From contig NZ_RWIS01000017.1 in NCBI RefSeq assembly GCF_003944705.1, positions 58,816 through 122,815 on the forward strand: a stretch of 64,000 bases of DNA, in the 5' to 3' direction. The translations under genes and the position numbers were made by a program. How positions within the stretch are numbered: the first letter of the stretch is position 1; each line of letters begins with the position of its first letter. The notes under the pieces are model-generated. The model had not been told where the DNA came from, searched no databases, and saw only the letters and a program-made list of their open reading frames with translations. The DNA comes from Hymenobacter metallilatus. GTDB lineage: Bacteria; Bacteroidota; Bacteroidia; Cytophagales; Hymenobacteraceae. Of this stretch, positions 34,949 to 43,933 are shown in pieces.

Positions 34949-36652
34949 CTACCCCGCCGCTACCGCTTTGCGGCGGCTGGCGGTCTTGGGAGCCCGCTCT
35001 TCGCCCTGAGCCAGCAACTCGTCGTCGCGCTCTGTCTTCTTTACCCAGTTCAATGAGTACAGGTCTTTGCGCCGGTCGCGGAGGTTGCGCACGGCCCCGC
35101 TGGTGTTCAGGTCCTTGAGCAGGTCCAGGTCCAGGTCGGCAATCAGGGTCATTTCGGTGTTAGGCGTAGCTTCGGCCACAATGGCGTCGTGGGGGAAGGC
35201 AAAATCGGAGGGGCTGAACACGGCCGACTGCGAGTACTGGATATCCATGTTCTCCACGCGGGGCAGGTTGCCCACCGAGCCGGTAATAGCCACGTAGCAC
35301 TCATTTTCAATGGCCCGGGCCTGGGCGCAGAGGCGCACGCGCTGGTAGGCGTTCTTTGTATCGGTCCAGAAGGGCACGAACAGAATCTTCATGCCCTCGT
35401 CGCTCAGCATCCGGCTCAGCTCCGGAAACTCCACATCGTAACAAATCAGAATGCCGATTTTACCAAAGTCGGTATCGAAGCAGCGCAGCTTATCACCGCC
35501 GCGCATCCCCCAGTAGCTGGCCTCATCGGGCGTTACGTGCAGCTTGTATTGCTCGTCCACGGTACCGTCGCGGCGGCAGAGGTAGCTCACGTTGTAGAGC
35601 TTGCCATCGTCGTAGAGCGGCATGGAGCCGGCTATTACGTTGATGTTGTAGCTCACGGCCAGCTCCATCATCTTGGTTTTGATGGGCTCGGTGAAGGCCG
35701 CCATTGAGCGGATGGCTACCGAGGGCGACTCCTCATTGGTGAGGGCCATCATGGGGGCGTTGAAGAACTCCGGGAACAGCACGCAGTCGGCCTTGTAGCC
35801 CGAAACGGTGTCCACGAAGAACTCCATCTGCTGGAAGAAATCCTCCAGATTCTTGGTGGCCCGCATCTGCCACTGCACAATGCCAATGCGCACGTTCGAC
35901 TTCTGGTTGCCAATCAGCTTGTCAGTTTCCTCGTCGTAGTACACGTTAATCCACTCCAGCAGCGTGGCGTAGGCCTTGCTCTCGGAGTCGTAGGGCAAAT
36001 ATCCCCGAATCAGCTTGCGCACGTAGAAGTCGTTGGCCAGCTGAAAGGTGAGGATGGGGTCGGTAATTTCCTTATTGCGCACCATCTCCACGTACTTAGC
36101 CGGGGTCATTTCGTTGGCGTAGGTATTGTAGCCGGGGATGCGGCCCCCGGCCACCATAGCGCGTAGGTTCAGGTTTTCGCACAGCTCCTTGCGGGCGTCG
36201 TAGAGGCGGCGGCCCAGGCGCAGGTTGCGGTACTCGGGGTCCACAAATACATCTACGCCGTAGAGCGTGTCGCCGTCGGGGTTGTGGGTGTTGAACTTGC
36301 CGTTGCCGGTGATTTTGGCGTAAGTGTGCTTGTCGCCGAAGTCGGAGTACTGCACAATGATGGCCAAGGCCGCAGCCACCACCTGCCCGTTGTCTTCGAT
36401 GCAGATCTGGCCTTCCGGAAATTTCTTCAGCAGGGCATTATACTCGTCCTGGGCCCAGGCGCCTTCCATGTTGGAGTACACCTTGTCCATAATGGCCTTC
36501 ACGGCCTTGAAGTCGCCGCGGCGCAGGGTGCGCAGCACCAGCTTGTGGGCCGGAATGGCCGTAGGGGTCAGCAACTCGGGAGCTGCCGGCATTCCGGGCA
36601 GGTTATTCTTTTTGGCGGGGCCGCCGCCTACTTTTGCGTGAGAACTGGCCAT
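34949..36652 (-). CDS. GNAT acetyltransferase-nitrilase fusion protein
   Basis: A 567-residue cytoplasmic fusion. Residues about 35-245 form a GNAT domain, with GVDVFVDPEYRNLRLGRRLY as the acetyl-CoA binding region. Residues about 254-530 form a carbon-nitrogen hydrolase with the triad E295 (VLFPEF), K370 (DEQYKLH) and C404 (ILICYDVEFPE). The same fusion is known in many bacteria, and its substrate is not settled. Gene neighbours give no pathway. The Gly/Lys-rich first 25 residues are probably flexible. Confidence 0.92.
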   Translation of the reverse strand: MASSHAKVGGGPAKKNNLPGMPAAPELLTPTAIPAHKLVLRTLRRGDFKAVKAIMDKVYSNMEGAWAQDEYNALLKKFPEGQICIEDNGQVVAAALAIIVQYSDFGDKHTYAKITGNGKFNTHNPDGDTLYGVDVFVDPEYRNLRLGRRLYDARKELCENLNLRAMVAGGRIPGYNTYANEMTPAKYVEMVRNKEITDPILTFQLANDFYVRKLIRGYLPYDSESKAYATLLEWINVYYDEETDKLIGNQKSNVRIGIVQWQMRATKNLEDFFQQMEFFVDTVSGYKADCVLFPEFFNAPMMALTNEESPSVAIRSMAAFTEPIKTKMMELAVSYNINVIAGSMPLYDDGKLYNVSYLCRRDGTVDEQYKLHVTPDEASYWGMRGGDKLRCFDTDFGKIGILICYDVEFPELSRMLSDEGMKILFVPFWTDTKNAYQRVRLCAQARAIENECYVAITGSVGNLPRVENMDIQYSQSAVFSPSDFAFPHDAIVAEATPNTEMTLIADLDLDLLKDLNTSGAVRNLRDRRKDLYSLNWVKKTERDDELLAQGEERAPKTASRRKAVAAG

Positions 36653-36765
36653 ATCAGGTAAGCAGGAGTGTCAGAAAATGCGGGTAAAGGTACCGCTTCG
36701 GATACCGTTACCGCCCGGTAATACGGCTGTCTAACAACTTCGGTGGCGAAATGGCTCAAGTAAGC

Positions 36766-37884
36766 TTACTCCCGTACCACCCGCCGCACGGCTACGCCGG
36801 CCGCCGTTTGCACCCGCAGCAGCAGTACCCCCCGGAACGAGCCAAACGCTTCGGCCGGAATTTCCGCAGTTCCGCTACCAGCCGCCACGCGCCGCTCAAA
36901 CAGCCGGCGGCCGGTTAGGTCCGTGGCCGTAACGGTTGCCGCCCCCGGCAGCCGCAACTGCAAACTGCGGCCGGCCCCCAAGGGATTCGGGTACGCAGCC
37001 ACTACCGACTGCGGCAGTTGGGCACTAGCCGCCAATGGCCCCGCAATGCGGCGGTACACGTCGCGGTACTCCACGCCCGATATCACTTCCTGGGTGCCGG
37101 CCTGGGTGGTGGTGATGGTGAGTAGCGGGACGTGCTGCCCCACGGCCAGCCATTTGTACTCGCGGGTAACCGGCAAATCGAAGCCCTGGGCCACGCCGCC
37201 GGCCGCCAGGCTGTCGTGGTCCTCTATGCGCGTAACCACCCGCACCGTCTGAAATGTGCCGTAGGGCGTGGTGAGCGTGCCCCAGGCATCCACCTTGTTT
37301 ACCCGCTTGCGGCGCTGGCTCAGGTAGCCCGTGCCCGGCAGGTTGATAACAAAATAGGAGCGGCTGGAATCGGAGGCACTGGCGTAGCTCACCGGAAACC
37401 GGTATACCACATCCTGCTCGGCGGGCGAGTTGTAGGTAACCGGCACGGCCGTGCCCGCCAGAGTACCCCCGTAGCCCACCGACCGGAAGTCGGCCGGGGA
37501 GGCATTGAAAAACTGGTAGGGCTCGGTGATGGGCAAGGTAAAACCGGGCGGGAGGGGCACAGTCTGCGGCGCGGCTACCGTGGCCCGGTTGGCCCCGCTC
37601 AGGATGGAGTTGAAGGTGAAGGTGTACAGCGGCTGAGCCGGCACGGTGGTGAACCGGGCCACATTCTGCGCGGTGGCTACCAGTGCGCCGTAGTTCCAGG
37701 TCTGGTTGGGGCCGCGCCGACTCAGGGGCGGGGCGCTGGCGGGCAGCACCAGGGCCGCCGTGCTGCGGCGTAACGTATCGGTGGGCACCGGCATATCGGT
37801 GCGCGTGATGCTGGGCGAAGTCTGGGCCCGCACTCCGGTGCTGAGCATCAAACCACAAACAAACAGGAAGTAACGGTAGCGCAT
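36766..37884 (-). CDS. Secreted protein with T9SS sorting domain, function unknown
   Basis: A 372-residue secreted protein. A signal peptide (FLFVCGLMLSTGVRAQ) begins at the ATG at 37884; the longer frame to 37965 adds no signal. The middle part, about residues 25-290, is beta-rich with no recognised family. The last 80 residues (VVAAYPNPLGAGRSLQ... ) form a type IX secretion sorting domain, often called type A. It is divergent from the hypothetical gene at 38067. Confidence 0.85.
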   Translation of the reverse strand: MRYRYFLFVCGLMLSTGVRAQTSPSITRTDMPVPTDTLRRSTAALVLPASAPPLSRRGPNQTWNYGALVATAQNVARFTTVPAQPLYTFTFNSILSGANRATVAAPQTVPLPPGFTLPITEPYQFFNASPADFRSVGYGGTLAGTAVPVTYNSPAEQDVVYRFPVSYASASDSSRSYFVINLPGTGYLSQRRKRVNKVDAWGTLTTPYGTFQTVRVVTRIEDHDSLAAGGVAQGFDLPVTREYKWLAVGQHVPLLTITTTQAGTQEVISGVEYRDVYRRIAGPLAASAQLPQSVVAAYPNPLGAGRSLQLRLPGAATVTATDLTGRRLFERRVAAGSGTAEIPAEAFGSFRGVLLLRVQTAAGVAVRRVVRE

Positions 37885-38066
37885 ACGCAGGCGGAAATAC
37901 GGTGATAACCCGGAAGCCGGTTCGAGGCAAGATACGTGCTGCCAGGGTTGGATGCTACTACGCAAACTACCAGTGAAGCTACCGACTGAGCGGTAGTACT
38001 ACCGCTCGGGCAACGGCTGCCCCGGGTTCCTGCGTACCTTGCAGCGTGGCTGTCCCTGAACAACGT

Positions 38067-38516
38067 ATGCAAACCCTGGCCGCTGTGCTGCAAGCGCCGG
38101 ACCAATTTCCGCCCACGGCCTGGCTGTGCGCCCCGCCCCAAACGGCGCGCTGGGAGCCGCGTAGTCCGGCCGCCGTGCTGCTGACGGCCGCGGCCGGCCA
38201 GGCCGTGCCAGCCCCGCCTGGCCTGGTACGCACGCTGTTTCTGGATGAGGTGCAGCTACTAATGGAGCGGCTGCTGCGGCAGGTGCCCGGTGCCGTGCCC
38301 GAGCTGCGGGTAGAGACGCTGCGGCGCTACAAGCAGGAAGCCGAGTTTCCGGCTCTCACGTCCGACCCCGAGCTACTGGCGCGGCACCTGGTAGAGGCAG
38401 TACGCTACGGCGCATTGCTACCCAATGAGGCGCTGGCACATTTTCAGCGCTGCTTTTCCCACTTCACCCGTGAGGCCGCCCAGCACATTCTGGCCACGGC
38501 GTTTCTGAAGTGGTAG
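38067..38516 (+). CDS. Hypothetical protein
   Basis: A 149-residue soluble protein (156 if the GTG at 38046 is used) with no recognised domain, signal peptide or membrane segment. It is rich in Ala, Leu, Pro and Arg and ends in HFTREAAQHILATAFLKW. It has the look of a small alpha-helical protein. It is divergent from the T9SS protein gene and ends before a long hairpin. I do not recognise it, and the coding call rests on length and codon pattern. Confidence 0.55.
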   Translation: MQTLAAVLQAPDQFPPTAWLCAPPQTARWEPRSPAAVLLTAAAGQAVPAPPGLVRTLFLDEVQLLMERLLRQVPGAVPELRVETLRRYKQEAEFPALTSDPELLARHLVEAVRYGALLPNEALAHFQRCFSHFTREAAQHILATAFLKW

Positions 38517-38549
38517 TTGTCAGGGATGGAGTGATGAAGAGAAAAGCAG

Positions 38550-38649
38550 AACGTCATTCCGAGCGCAGCCGAAGAGTCTCGCGTGCTGACGTCGGAATTA
38601 CCCTTGCAACGTCAGCACGCAAGATTCCTCCTCTCGTCGGAATGACGTT
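38550..38649. repeat. Hairpin of the TCATTCCGAGC family, between hypothetical gene and scoB
   Basis: Arms at about 38550-38592 and 38609-38649 pair imperfectly over about 40 nt. The arm reads TCATTCCGAGC, then CGAAGA, then CTCGCGTGCTGACG. Related hairpins occur at 43846 and 54181. It fills the gap between two convergent genes. Confidence 0.8.
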
Positions 38650-38689
38650 CCTGTTATTACCTCTTTCAATCACTGACCTCCTCGCTCAC

Positions 38690-39346
38690 CTAAACGCCCT
38701 GCATTTCCGGGATGTCGCCGCGCACGACGAGCTTGCCGGCGGTGGCCGCCTGAATCTGTTCCACGGTTACGCCGGGGGCCCGTTCGCGGAGCACGAAGCC
38801 ATCGGGCGTCACGTCCAGCACGGCCAGCTCGGTCACAATCTTCTTCACGCAGCGCAGGCCGGTGATGGGCAGGGTGCAGGCCGGCAGTAGCTTGCTGCTC
38901 CCGTCGCGGGCCACGTGCTGCATGGCCACGATGATGTTTTTGGCCGAAGCCACTAGGTCCATGGCTCCCCCCATACCTTTTACCATCTTGCCCGGAATCT
39001 TCCAGTTGGCAATGTCGCCGGTTTCGGAAACTTCCATGGCCCCCAGAATGGTCAAGTCCACGTGCTCTCCCCGGATCATGGCGAAGGAGTCGGCGGAGCT
39101 GAAGAGGCTGGAGCCGGGCAGGGTGGTTACCGTTTGCTTGCCGGCATTGATGAGGTCGGGGTCTACCTGGTCTTCGGTGGGGAAGGGGCCCATGCCCAGC
39201 AGGCCGTTTTCGCTTTGTAGCTCCACGTTGATGCCTGCCGGGATGTAGTTGGCTACCAGCGTTGGGATGCCGATGCCGAGGTTGACGTAGGAGTTATTCT
39301 GGACTTCCTGCGCAATGCGCCGGGCAATGCCGTGTTTGTCGAGCAT
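38690..39346 (-). CDS. scoB: 3-oxoacid CoA-transferase subunit B
   Basis: A 218-residue beta subunit of succinyl-CoA:3-ketoacid CoA-transferase, which moves CoA between succinyl-CoA and acetoacetate. The catalytic glutamate is E46 in QSENGLLGMGP, the family signature. VNLGIGIPTLVANY near the N-terminus is also conserved. It follows scoA on the same strand after a 111-bp gap holding an AT-rich hairpin. Confidence 0.95.
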   Translation of the reverse strand: MLDKHGIARRIAQEVQNNSYVNLGIGIPTLVANYIPAGINVELQSENGLLGMGPFPTEDQVDPDLINAGKQTVTTLPGSSLFSSADSFAMIRGEHVDLTILGAMEVSETGDIANWKIPGKMVKGMGGAMDLVASAKNIIVAMQHVARDGSSKLLPACTLPITGLRCVKKIVTELAVLDVTPDGFVLRERAPGVTVEQIQAATAGKLVVRGDIPEMQGV

Positions 39347-39354
39347 AGCTCTTG

Positions 39355-39470
39355 GGAATTAAAAATGAAGAATTAAAAATCAAAAAATTGAGGAAAAAAC
39401 GGGCTGCTGCCACTCATTTCTGCGCGAAAGGGGATGCCCGTTTTTAATTTTTAATTCTCAATTTTTAATT
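39355..39470. repeat. AT-rich hairpin (AATTAAAAATTGAG family), copy 3, overlapping the scoA end
   Basis: Left arm about 39355-39390 and right arm about 39440-39470 are inverted. The left arm has drifted (AATTAAAAATGAAGAATTAA). The right arm contains the scoA stop codon at 39458-39460 and its last codons, so the repeat has become part of the coding end. Confidence 0.85.
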
Positions 39471-40162
39471 GAAAGAACCGTCCGCTGCTCGATGCGCTTT
39501 TCGTAGTTCTTGCCCTCAAAAATGCGCTGCACGAAGATGCCGGGCGTGTGAATCTGGTTGGGGTCCAGCTCGCCGGCGGGCACCAGCTCCTCCACTTCGG
39601 CCACCGTAATCTTGCCGGCTGTGGCCATCATGGGGTTAAAGTTGCGGGCCGTGCCTTTGTAGATGAGGTTACCGGCCGTGTCGCCGCGCCAGGCTTTCAC
39701 GAAGGCAAAATCGGCGTGCAGGGCGGTTTCCAGCAGGTACATCTTACCGTTGAACTCCCTGCTTTCCTTGCCTTCGCCCACTTCCGTGCCGTAGCCGGCG
39801 GGCGTGTAGAAGGCCGGAATGCCCGCGCCGCCGGCCCGGCACCGCTCGGCCAGGGTGCCCTGCGGAATCAGCTCCACTTCCAGCTCCCCGCTCAGCAGCT
39901 GCCGCTCAAACTCGGCGTTTTCGCCCACGTAGCTCGAAATCATCTTGCGCACCTGCTTGGTCTGGAGCAGCCGCCCGATGCCAAAATCATCGACGCCGGC
40001 GTTGTTGCTGATGCAGGTGAGGTTCCGCACGCCCCGGCGCAGAATTTCTTCAATGGAGTTTTCCGGGATGCCGCACAGGCCGAAGCCGCCCAGCATCAGG
40101 GTCATACCGTCGGTGAGGCCGTCGAGGGCCGCCTGGGGGCCGGCCACTACTTTGTTTATCAT
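39458..40162 (-). CDS. scoA: 3-oxoacid CoA-transferase subunit A
   Basis: A 234-residue alpha subunit of the succinyl-CoA:3-ketoacid CoA-transferase. GGFGLCGIPENSIEE is the CoA-binding signature of the family. The start at 40162 (MINKVVAGPQAAL) is the usual N-terminus; the frame is open further upstream but without homology. The last residues (SIKN) are encoded inside the right arm of the AT-rich repeat. scoB follows. Confidence 0.93.
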   Translation of the reverse strand: MINKVVAGPQAALDGLTDGMTLMLGGFGLCGIPENSIEEILRRGVRNLTCISNNAGVDDFGIGRLLQTKQVRKMISSYVGENAEFERQLLSGELEVELIPQGTLAERCRAGGAGIPAFYTPAGYGTEVGEGKESREFNGKMYLLETALHADFAFVKAWRGDTAGNLIYKGTARNFNPMMATAGKITVAEVEELVPAGELDPNQIHTPGIFVQRIFEGKNYEKRIEQRTVLSIKN

Positions 40163-40245
40163 GGAAGAATGGGTGGGTTTGGGGGCGGAAAGGTAAGCAG
40201 TAGTGCTGTATGCGTTGCTACCCCGGCCCGCCAAAAGCCGGCAAC

Positions 40246-41673
40246 TTACTGCACCACCACGCGCAAATAGGCGCGAGTGCCATTGGCCCGCACCCCACTC
40301 AGGATGTACAGGCCCGCCGGAATATTTTGCAGGGACAGGTTCTTCTCGCCATCCACGGGTTCCGGCCAGCGGCGCACCACGTTGCCCTGTAAGGAGTACA
40401 GTTCCAGTTGGCCGCTTTGCGCAAAGGCAGCGGGCACAGTGAGGCTTTCCCCGGCCGCAACCGGGTTGGGCCAAGCCGTGAGGGGAAGCAACGTGCCAAT
40501 CTGCAGGCCAAGGAGGTTGCCGGCGCTGAGGAATACCTCTTCCCGGGCGTCGCTCCGGAGGCTACCGCCAACTACAACCTGTCCGGTGACGGGATGCACA
40601 AGCACACCGCCCGCCGAAGCACTCAGGCTTTTGCCCAGCTGGTAAACCACCGGCTCTAAGTAAGGCGGACTATATGGAGAAGTAATTTCCCGGGTAAAGT
40701 AACTGCCATCAGCGGCCAGCTCGCAGATTTCCAGGCTCACGACGTGACTACCGCCGCGGGTGCCCATCACTACCAGGTGGCCGTTGGGAAGTTGTGCCGC
40801 GTGCGTGGCATTCAGTAGCAGGTTGCCTTTCGAGTAAGCTCTTGACCAGCGTACCGCACCCGTGCTCAACTGGATTTTATCGAGCTGGCCCCCGGATACC
40901 ACCAGCACCTCATCGGCGGTCAAGGGCACCACATTCTTAACTTCCATATTCACCGAGTTGCTGTAGGCCAGTGCCGGCAGGCTGACGGCCGGTCCCCAGC
41001 TACCGGCTGCCGAAGCCGGAACGAGCGTGGCCTCCGCATTGGAGCGCACCACATAGGCCAACGGGCCCGCTGGAAGCAAAAACAGCCCCAGAATTGAGCC
41101 GGGCTGGGGCAGAGGTAGTTTGCGCAACTCTTCGCTGGTGGGGCTGAGTAGCCGCAGGCATGAGCCGCTGGGTTCGTTGGTGGCAACCCAGAAGTTTCCG
41201 GTTGCGTCGGTTACAATGCCGCTGAAAGGCGGCACCCAGGTACGTGTGGGCTGAGTGCGCTGCTGCCAGGCCACGCGGCCATCCGGATTTACCAGCATCA
41301 ATATTCCGGTTGTTTCCGTGTAGCCGTTGGCGTCGGTCTTGCGGGTTTGCGCAGCCAGCAGCATCTGGCCCGCCGGATTTACGTCAGCTGCTGCCACACT
41401 CAGCTGTTCGGCGTTGGCAAAGGAATACTCCCGCGTCCACACTTGTCGGCCTCGCTCGTCCGTACGAATCAGGTACAGGTTTGTGGTGTTGGTGTGGCTG
41501 GATTCACTGCTACCCGCCAGCACAAAGCCGCCGCTCGGTACGGGCACAATGCGGTTGCAGGTTTCGTGCCGCTCGCCACCATACAGGCGTTGCCAGGTTG
41601 ACTGTGCGCGGGTCGTCAGACTAAGCAACAGCCCCAGCAGGATAAGCGTAGCGCGTAGTAAGCAGGAGTGCAT
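40246..41673 (-). CDS. Secreted protein with T9SS sorting domain and PQQ-like repeats
   Basis: A 475-residue exported protein. A signal peptide (LLGLLLSLTTRAQ) leads into WQRLYGGERHETC and repeated motifs such as GGFVLAGSS and DERGRQVWTREY, suggesting a beta-propeller-like fold. The C-terminus, about residues 395-475, is a T9SS sorting domain (LTAWPNPVAAGESL... ). The third such cargo gene in this window. The ATG at 41673 was used. Function unknown. The 151-bp upstream gap (41674-41824) is AT-rich and holds nothing recognisable. Confidence 0.82.
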   Translation of the reverse strand: MHSCLLRATLILLGLLLSLTTRAQSTWQRLYGGERHETCNRIVPVPSGGFVLAGSSESSHTNTTNLYLIRTDERGRQVWTREYSFANAEQLSVAAADVNPAGQMLLAAQTRKTDANGYTETTGILMLVNPDGRVAWQQRTQPTRTWVPPFSGIVTDATGNFWVATNEPSGSCLRLLSPTSEELRKLPLPQPGSILGLFLLPAGPLAYVVRSNAEATLVPASAAGSWGPAVSLPALAYSNSVNMEVKNVVPLTADEVLVVSGGQLDKIQLSTGAVRWSRAYSKGNLLLNATHAAQLPNGHLVVMGTRGGSHVVSLEICELAADGSYFTREITSPYSPPYLEPVVYQLGKSLSASAGGVLVHPVTGQVVVGGSLRSDAREEVFLSAGNLLGLQIGTLLPLTAWPNPVAAGESLTVPAAFAQSGQLELYSLQGNVVRRWPEPVDGEKNLSLQNIPAGLYILSGVRANGTRAYLRVVVQ

Positions 41674-41824
41674 CAATAGAAATAGTGCTGAATGAAAAGA
41701 TGGGATTGGCGCTGCTTCACCACTACATCATTACTGATGTTGTCGCCCAGCAGGCGAAGCACTTATACTGGGCTAATATCTTGAATTACGTCACTATATA
41801 ATATAAACAGGAGACGAAGAACTC

Positions 41825-42772
41825 CTAGACCAGCGCCAGCCGGGCCGCCTCGGCATCCAGGGCCAGCTGGGCTTTCAGGGCGTCCAGGCCGTCGAACTTC
41901 TGCTCGTCGCGGAGGCGGGCCACAAACTGTACCGTTAGGGGCTGGTCATACAGGTCACCGTCAAAATCGAGCAGGTGGGCCTCCACGGTTTGGGCGAGGT
42001 TGCCACCCACAGTGGGGCGCACACCAATGTTGAGCATGGCCGCGTGCCGGGTGCCGGCGGCGGTAGTGGCCATAACGGCGTATACGCCCCGGGCCGGAAT
42101 CAGCTTCAGCGGCTCCGGACATTCAATGTTGGCCGTGGGCCAGCCAATGGTGCGGCCCAGCTGCCGGCCCTTCACCACCACGCCCGTAAGAGGATACTGG
42201 TAGCCCAGGTGGCGGTTGGCCGTAGCTACGTCGCCGGCTTCCAGAGCCCGCCTGATGCGGGTGCTGCTCACGCCCACGGCGTCCACGTCTTCGCGCGGAA
42301 TTTCCTCTACCATCATCCCGTACCGGTCGGCGTGCTGGCTTAGGTAGTCGAAGCCGCCCTCCCGGTTTTTGCCGAAGCGGTGGTCGTAGCCAATCACCAG
42401 CTTGCGGGTGCCCACCGTGCGCAGCAGAATTTGCTGGATATACTCCTCCGAGGTCCAGCCCGCAAACTCCCGGGTAAAGGGAATAACCAGCAGGTAATCA
42501 ACTCCAAACTCGGTCAGCCGGGCACTCCGCTCCTCCAGCGTATTCAGCAAATGCAGGTTCAGCGGCTCGGAGTGGGAAAGGGGCGGCCCCAGCACCAGGC
42601 GCGGGTGGGGCCAGTAGGTAATTACCACGCTGGCCCCGCCACTGTGACGGGCGGTTTCCTGGAGCCGCCGCAAAATCTGCTGGTGCCCGACGTGTACGCC
42701 ATCAAACGTACCACTGGTAACCACCGCATTACCAAGGTGCGGAAACTGGGCCGGGTCCTGAATTACCTGCAT
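41825..42772 (-). CDS. ribF: Bifunctional riboflavin kinase and FAD synthetase
   Basis: A 315-residue enzyme making FMN and then FAD. The N-terminal half is the adenylyltransferase domain with FDGVHVGHQQIL at about residues 24-35 and the downstream SSTRIRRAL. The C-terminal half is the flavokinase domain (GRQLGRTIGWPTANIE). Length and domain order match RibF. No FMN riboswitch pattern was seen upstream. Confidence 0.96.
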   Translation of the reverse strand: MQVIQDPAQFPHLGNAVVTSGTFDGVHVGHQQILRRLQETARHSGGASVVITYWPHPRLVLGPPLSHSEPLNLHLLNTLEERSARLTEFGVDYLLVIPFTREFAGWTSEEYIQQILLRTVGTRKLVIGYDHRFGKNREGGFDYLSQHADRYGMMVEEIPREDVDAVGVSSTRIRRALEAGDVATANRHLGYQYPLTGVVVKGRQLGRTIGWPTANIECPEPLKLIPARGVYAVMATTAAGTRHAAMLNIGVRPTVGGNLAQTVEAHLLDFDGDLYDQPLTVQFVARLRDEQKFDGLDALKAQLALDAEAARLALV

Positions 42773-42818
42773 AGGTGGTGCGGGGGCGGATTATGATGAG
42801 TACTAGTCTGGATGTGGT

Positions 42819-42917
42819 ATAGAAACGCAGCTTTTCGCGTCTGCTGCCAGCTCCATACGGTTGCTACGAAACCCTTACGGAACTACAGCGCGCAAAGAGT
42901 TGCGTCTCAGCGCTGCA
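42819..42917. repeat. Degenerate hairpin of the GTAGAGACGC family
   Basis: A decayed inverted pair at about 42819-42845 and 42890-42917 resembles the GTAGAGACGC...GCGTCTC pair at 23919-24020, with many mismatches. It lies between ribF and truB. Support is weaker than for the other hairpins. Confidence 0.4.
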
Positions 42918-42934
42918 ATCGGGCAACGTTTTTT

Positions 42935-43771
42935 TTACGCAACCGGCGAATCGGCGGCTGGTTGGGCGGGCGGACCGGCGTGGGTGGCGTTAAAGTAATC
43001 GAGGCCGACGCGCCGCTCCGGCAGCCGCTCCCGGCGCGGGCGGGCGGGGCGGTCAGCGTCTCCCGCGGGGCGGGGCGGGCGCAGGGCCTCCAGGGCATCC
43101 ATCGTGAGGGCGTCGGCCAGCCGATACTCGCCAATGCGGGTGCGCACGAGCTTGGTAAGGTGGGCCCCGCAGCCCAGGGCTTGGCCAAAGTCGCGGGCCA
43201 GACTACGGATGTAGGTGCCCTTGGAGCAGGTAACGCGGAAATCCACCTCGGGTAGGGCCACGCGGGTAAGCTCAAACTCCCGAATTGTTACCTGTTTGCT
43301 CTTAATGTCGGCCGCGTCGCCCCGGCGGGCTACCTCGTAGGCCCGCTCCCCGTTCACCTTCACGGCCGAAAACAGCGGGGGCGTCTGCTCAATACTGCCG
43401 ATAAACTGCCCCAGGGCAGCCCGCACCTCCACTTCGGTAAGATGCTGCCAGGGCAGCTCGGCATCCACGGGGGTTTCCAGGTCGAAGGAGGGCGTGGTCT
43501 GGCCCAGGCGGAACGTGCCGGTGTACTCTTTTTCCTGGGCCTGAATCTGGTCGATTTGCTTGGTCTTCTTACCAGTGCAGAGAATCAGCAGGCCGGTAGC
43601 GAGGGGGTCGAGGGTGCCGGCATGCCCGATTTTTTTGATGCGCAGCGTGTTTTTGACTTTCCGCACCACATCGAACGACGACCAGGTAAGGGGCTTATCG
43701 ACCAGCAGTACCTCACCGGCCTCAAAATCGAAGCCAGCCGCCGCGGCCGGGGTTATTTCAGCGTGTTCCAT
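42935..43771 (-). CDS. truB: tRNA pseudouridine(55) synthase
   Basis: A 278-residue enzyme that makes pseudouridine 55 in the T loop of tRNAs. The catalytic aspartate is D55 in GHAGTLDPLATGLL. The ATG at 43771 (MEHAEITPAAAAG) was chosen; the 16 codons upstream look non-coding. A Pro/Arg-rich tail of about 35 residues at the C-terminus extends past the catalytic domain. ribF lies just downstream, a common neighbour of truB. Confidence 0.95.
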   Translation of the reverse strand: MEHAEITPAAAAGFDFEAGEVLLVDKPLTWSSFDVVRKVKNTLRIKKIGHAGTLDPLATGLLILCTGKKTKQIDQIQAQEKEYTGTFRLGQTTPSFDLETPVDAELPWQHLTEVEVRAALGQFIGSIEQTPPLFSAVKVNGERAYEVARRGDAADIKSKQVTIREFELTRVALPEVDFRVTCSKGTYIRSLARDFGQALGCGAHLTKLVRTRIGEYRLADALTMDALEALRPPRPAGDADRPARPRRERLPERRVGLDYFNATHAGPPAQPAADSPVA

Positions 43772-43845
43772 AGATAACGGGATGCCCCACCGGGGTGGCA
43801 GGGCAGCGTAGGGCGGCAAAAGTACGGACTCCCACCGTAGAACGA

Positions 43846-43925
43846 TGTCATTCCGAGCAGTGCGCGGAAGCTGGGTGAATTATTCAAGTACTTGACCCAG
43901 CTTCCGCGCACTGCTCAAAATGACA
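43846..43925. repeat. Hairpin of the TCATTCCGAGC family, between truB and uppP
   Basis: Arms 43846-43876 and 43895-43925 pair at 29 of 31 positions. They contain TGTCATTCCGAGCAGTGC. The loop is about 18 nt. The right arm ends 9 bp before the uppP stop codon. Confidence 0.85.
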
Positions 43926-43933
43926 ATTCCCTG

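Noticed and set aside
42773..42934. FMN riboswitch upstream of ribF
   Set aside because: No conserved RFN-type helices or motifs could be matched; the gap holds a degenerate hairpin instead.
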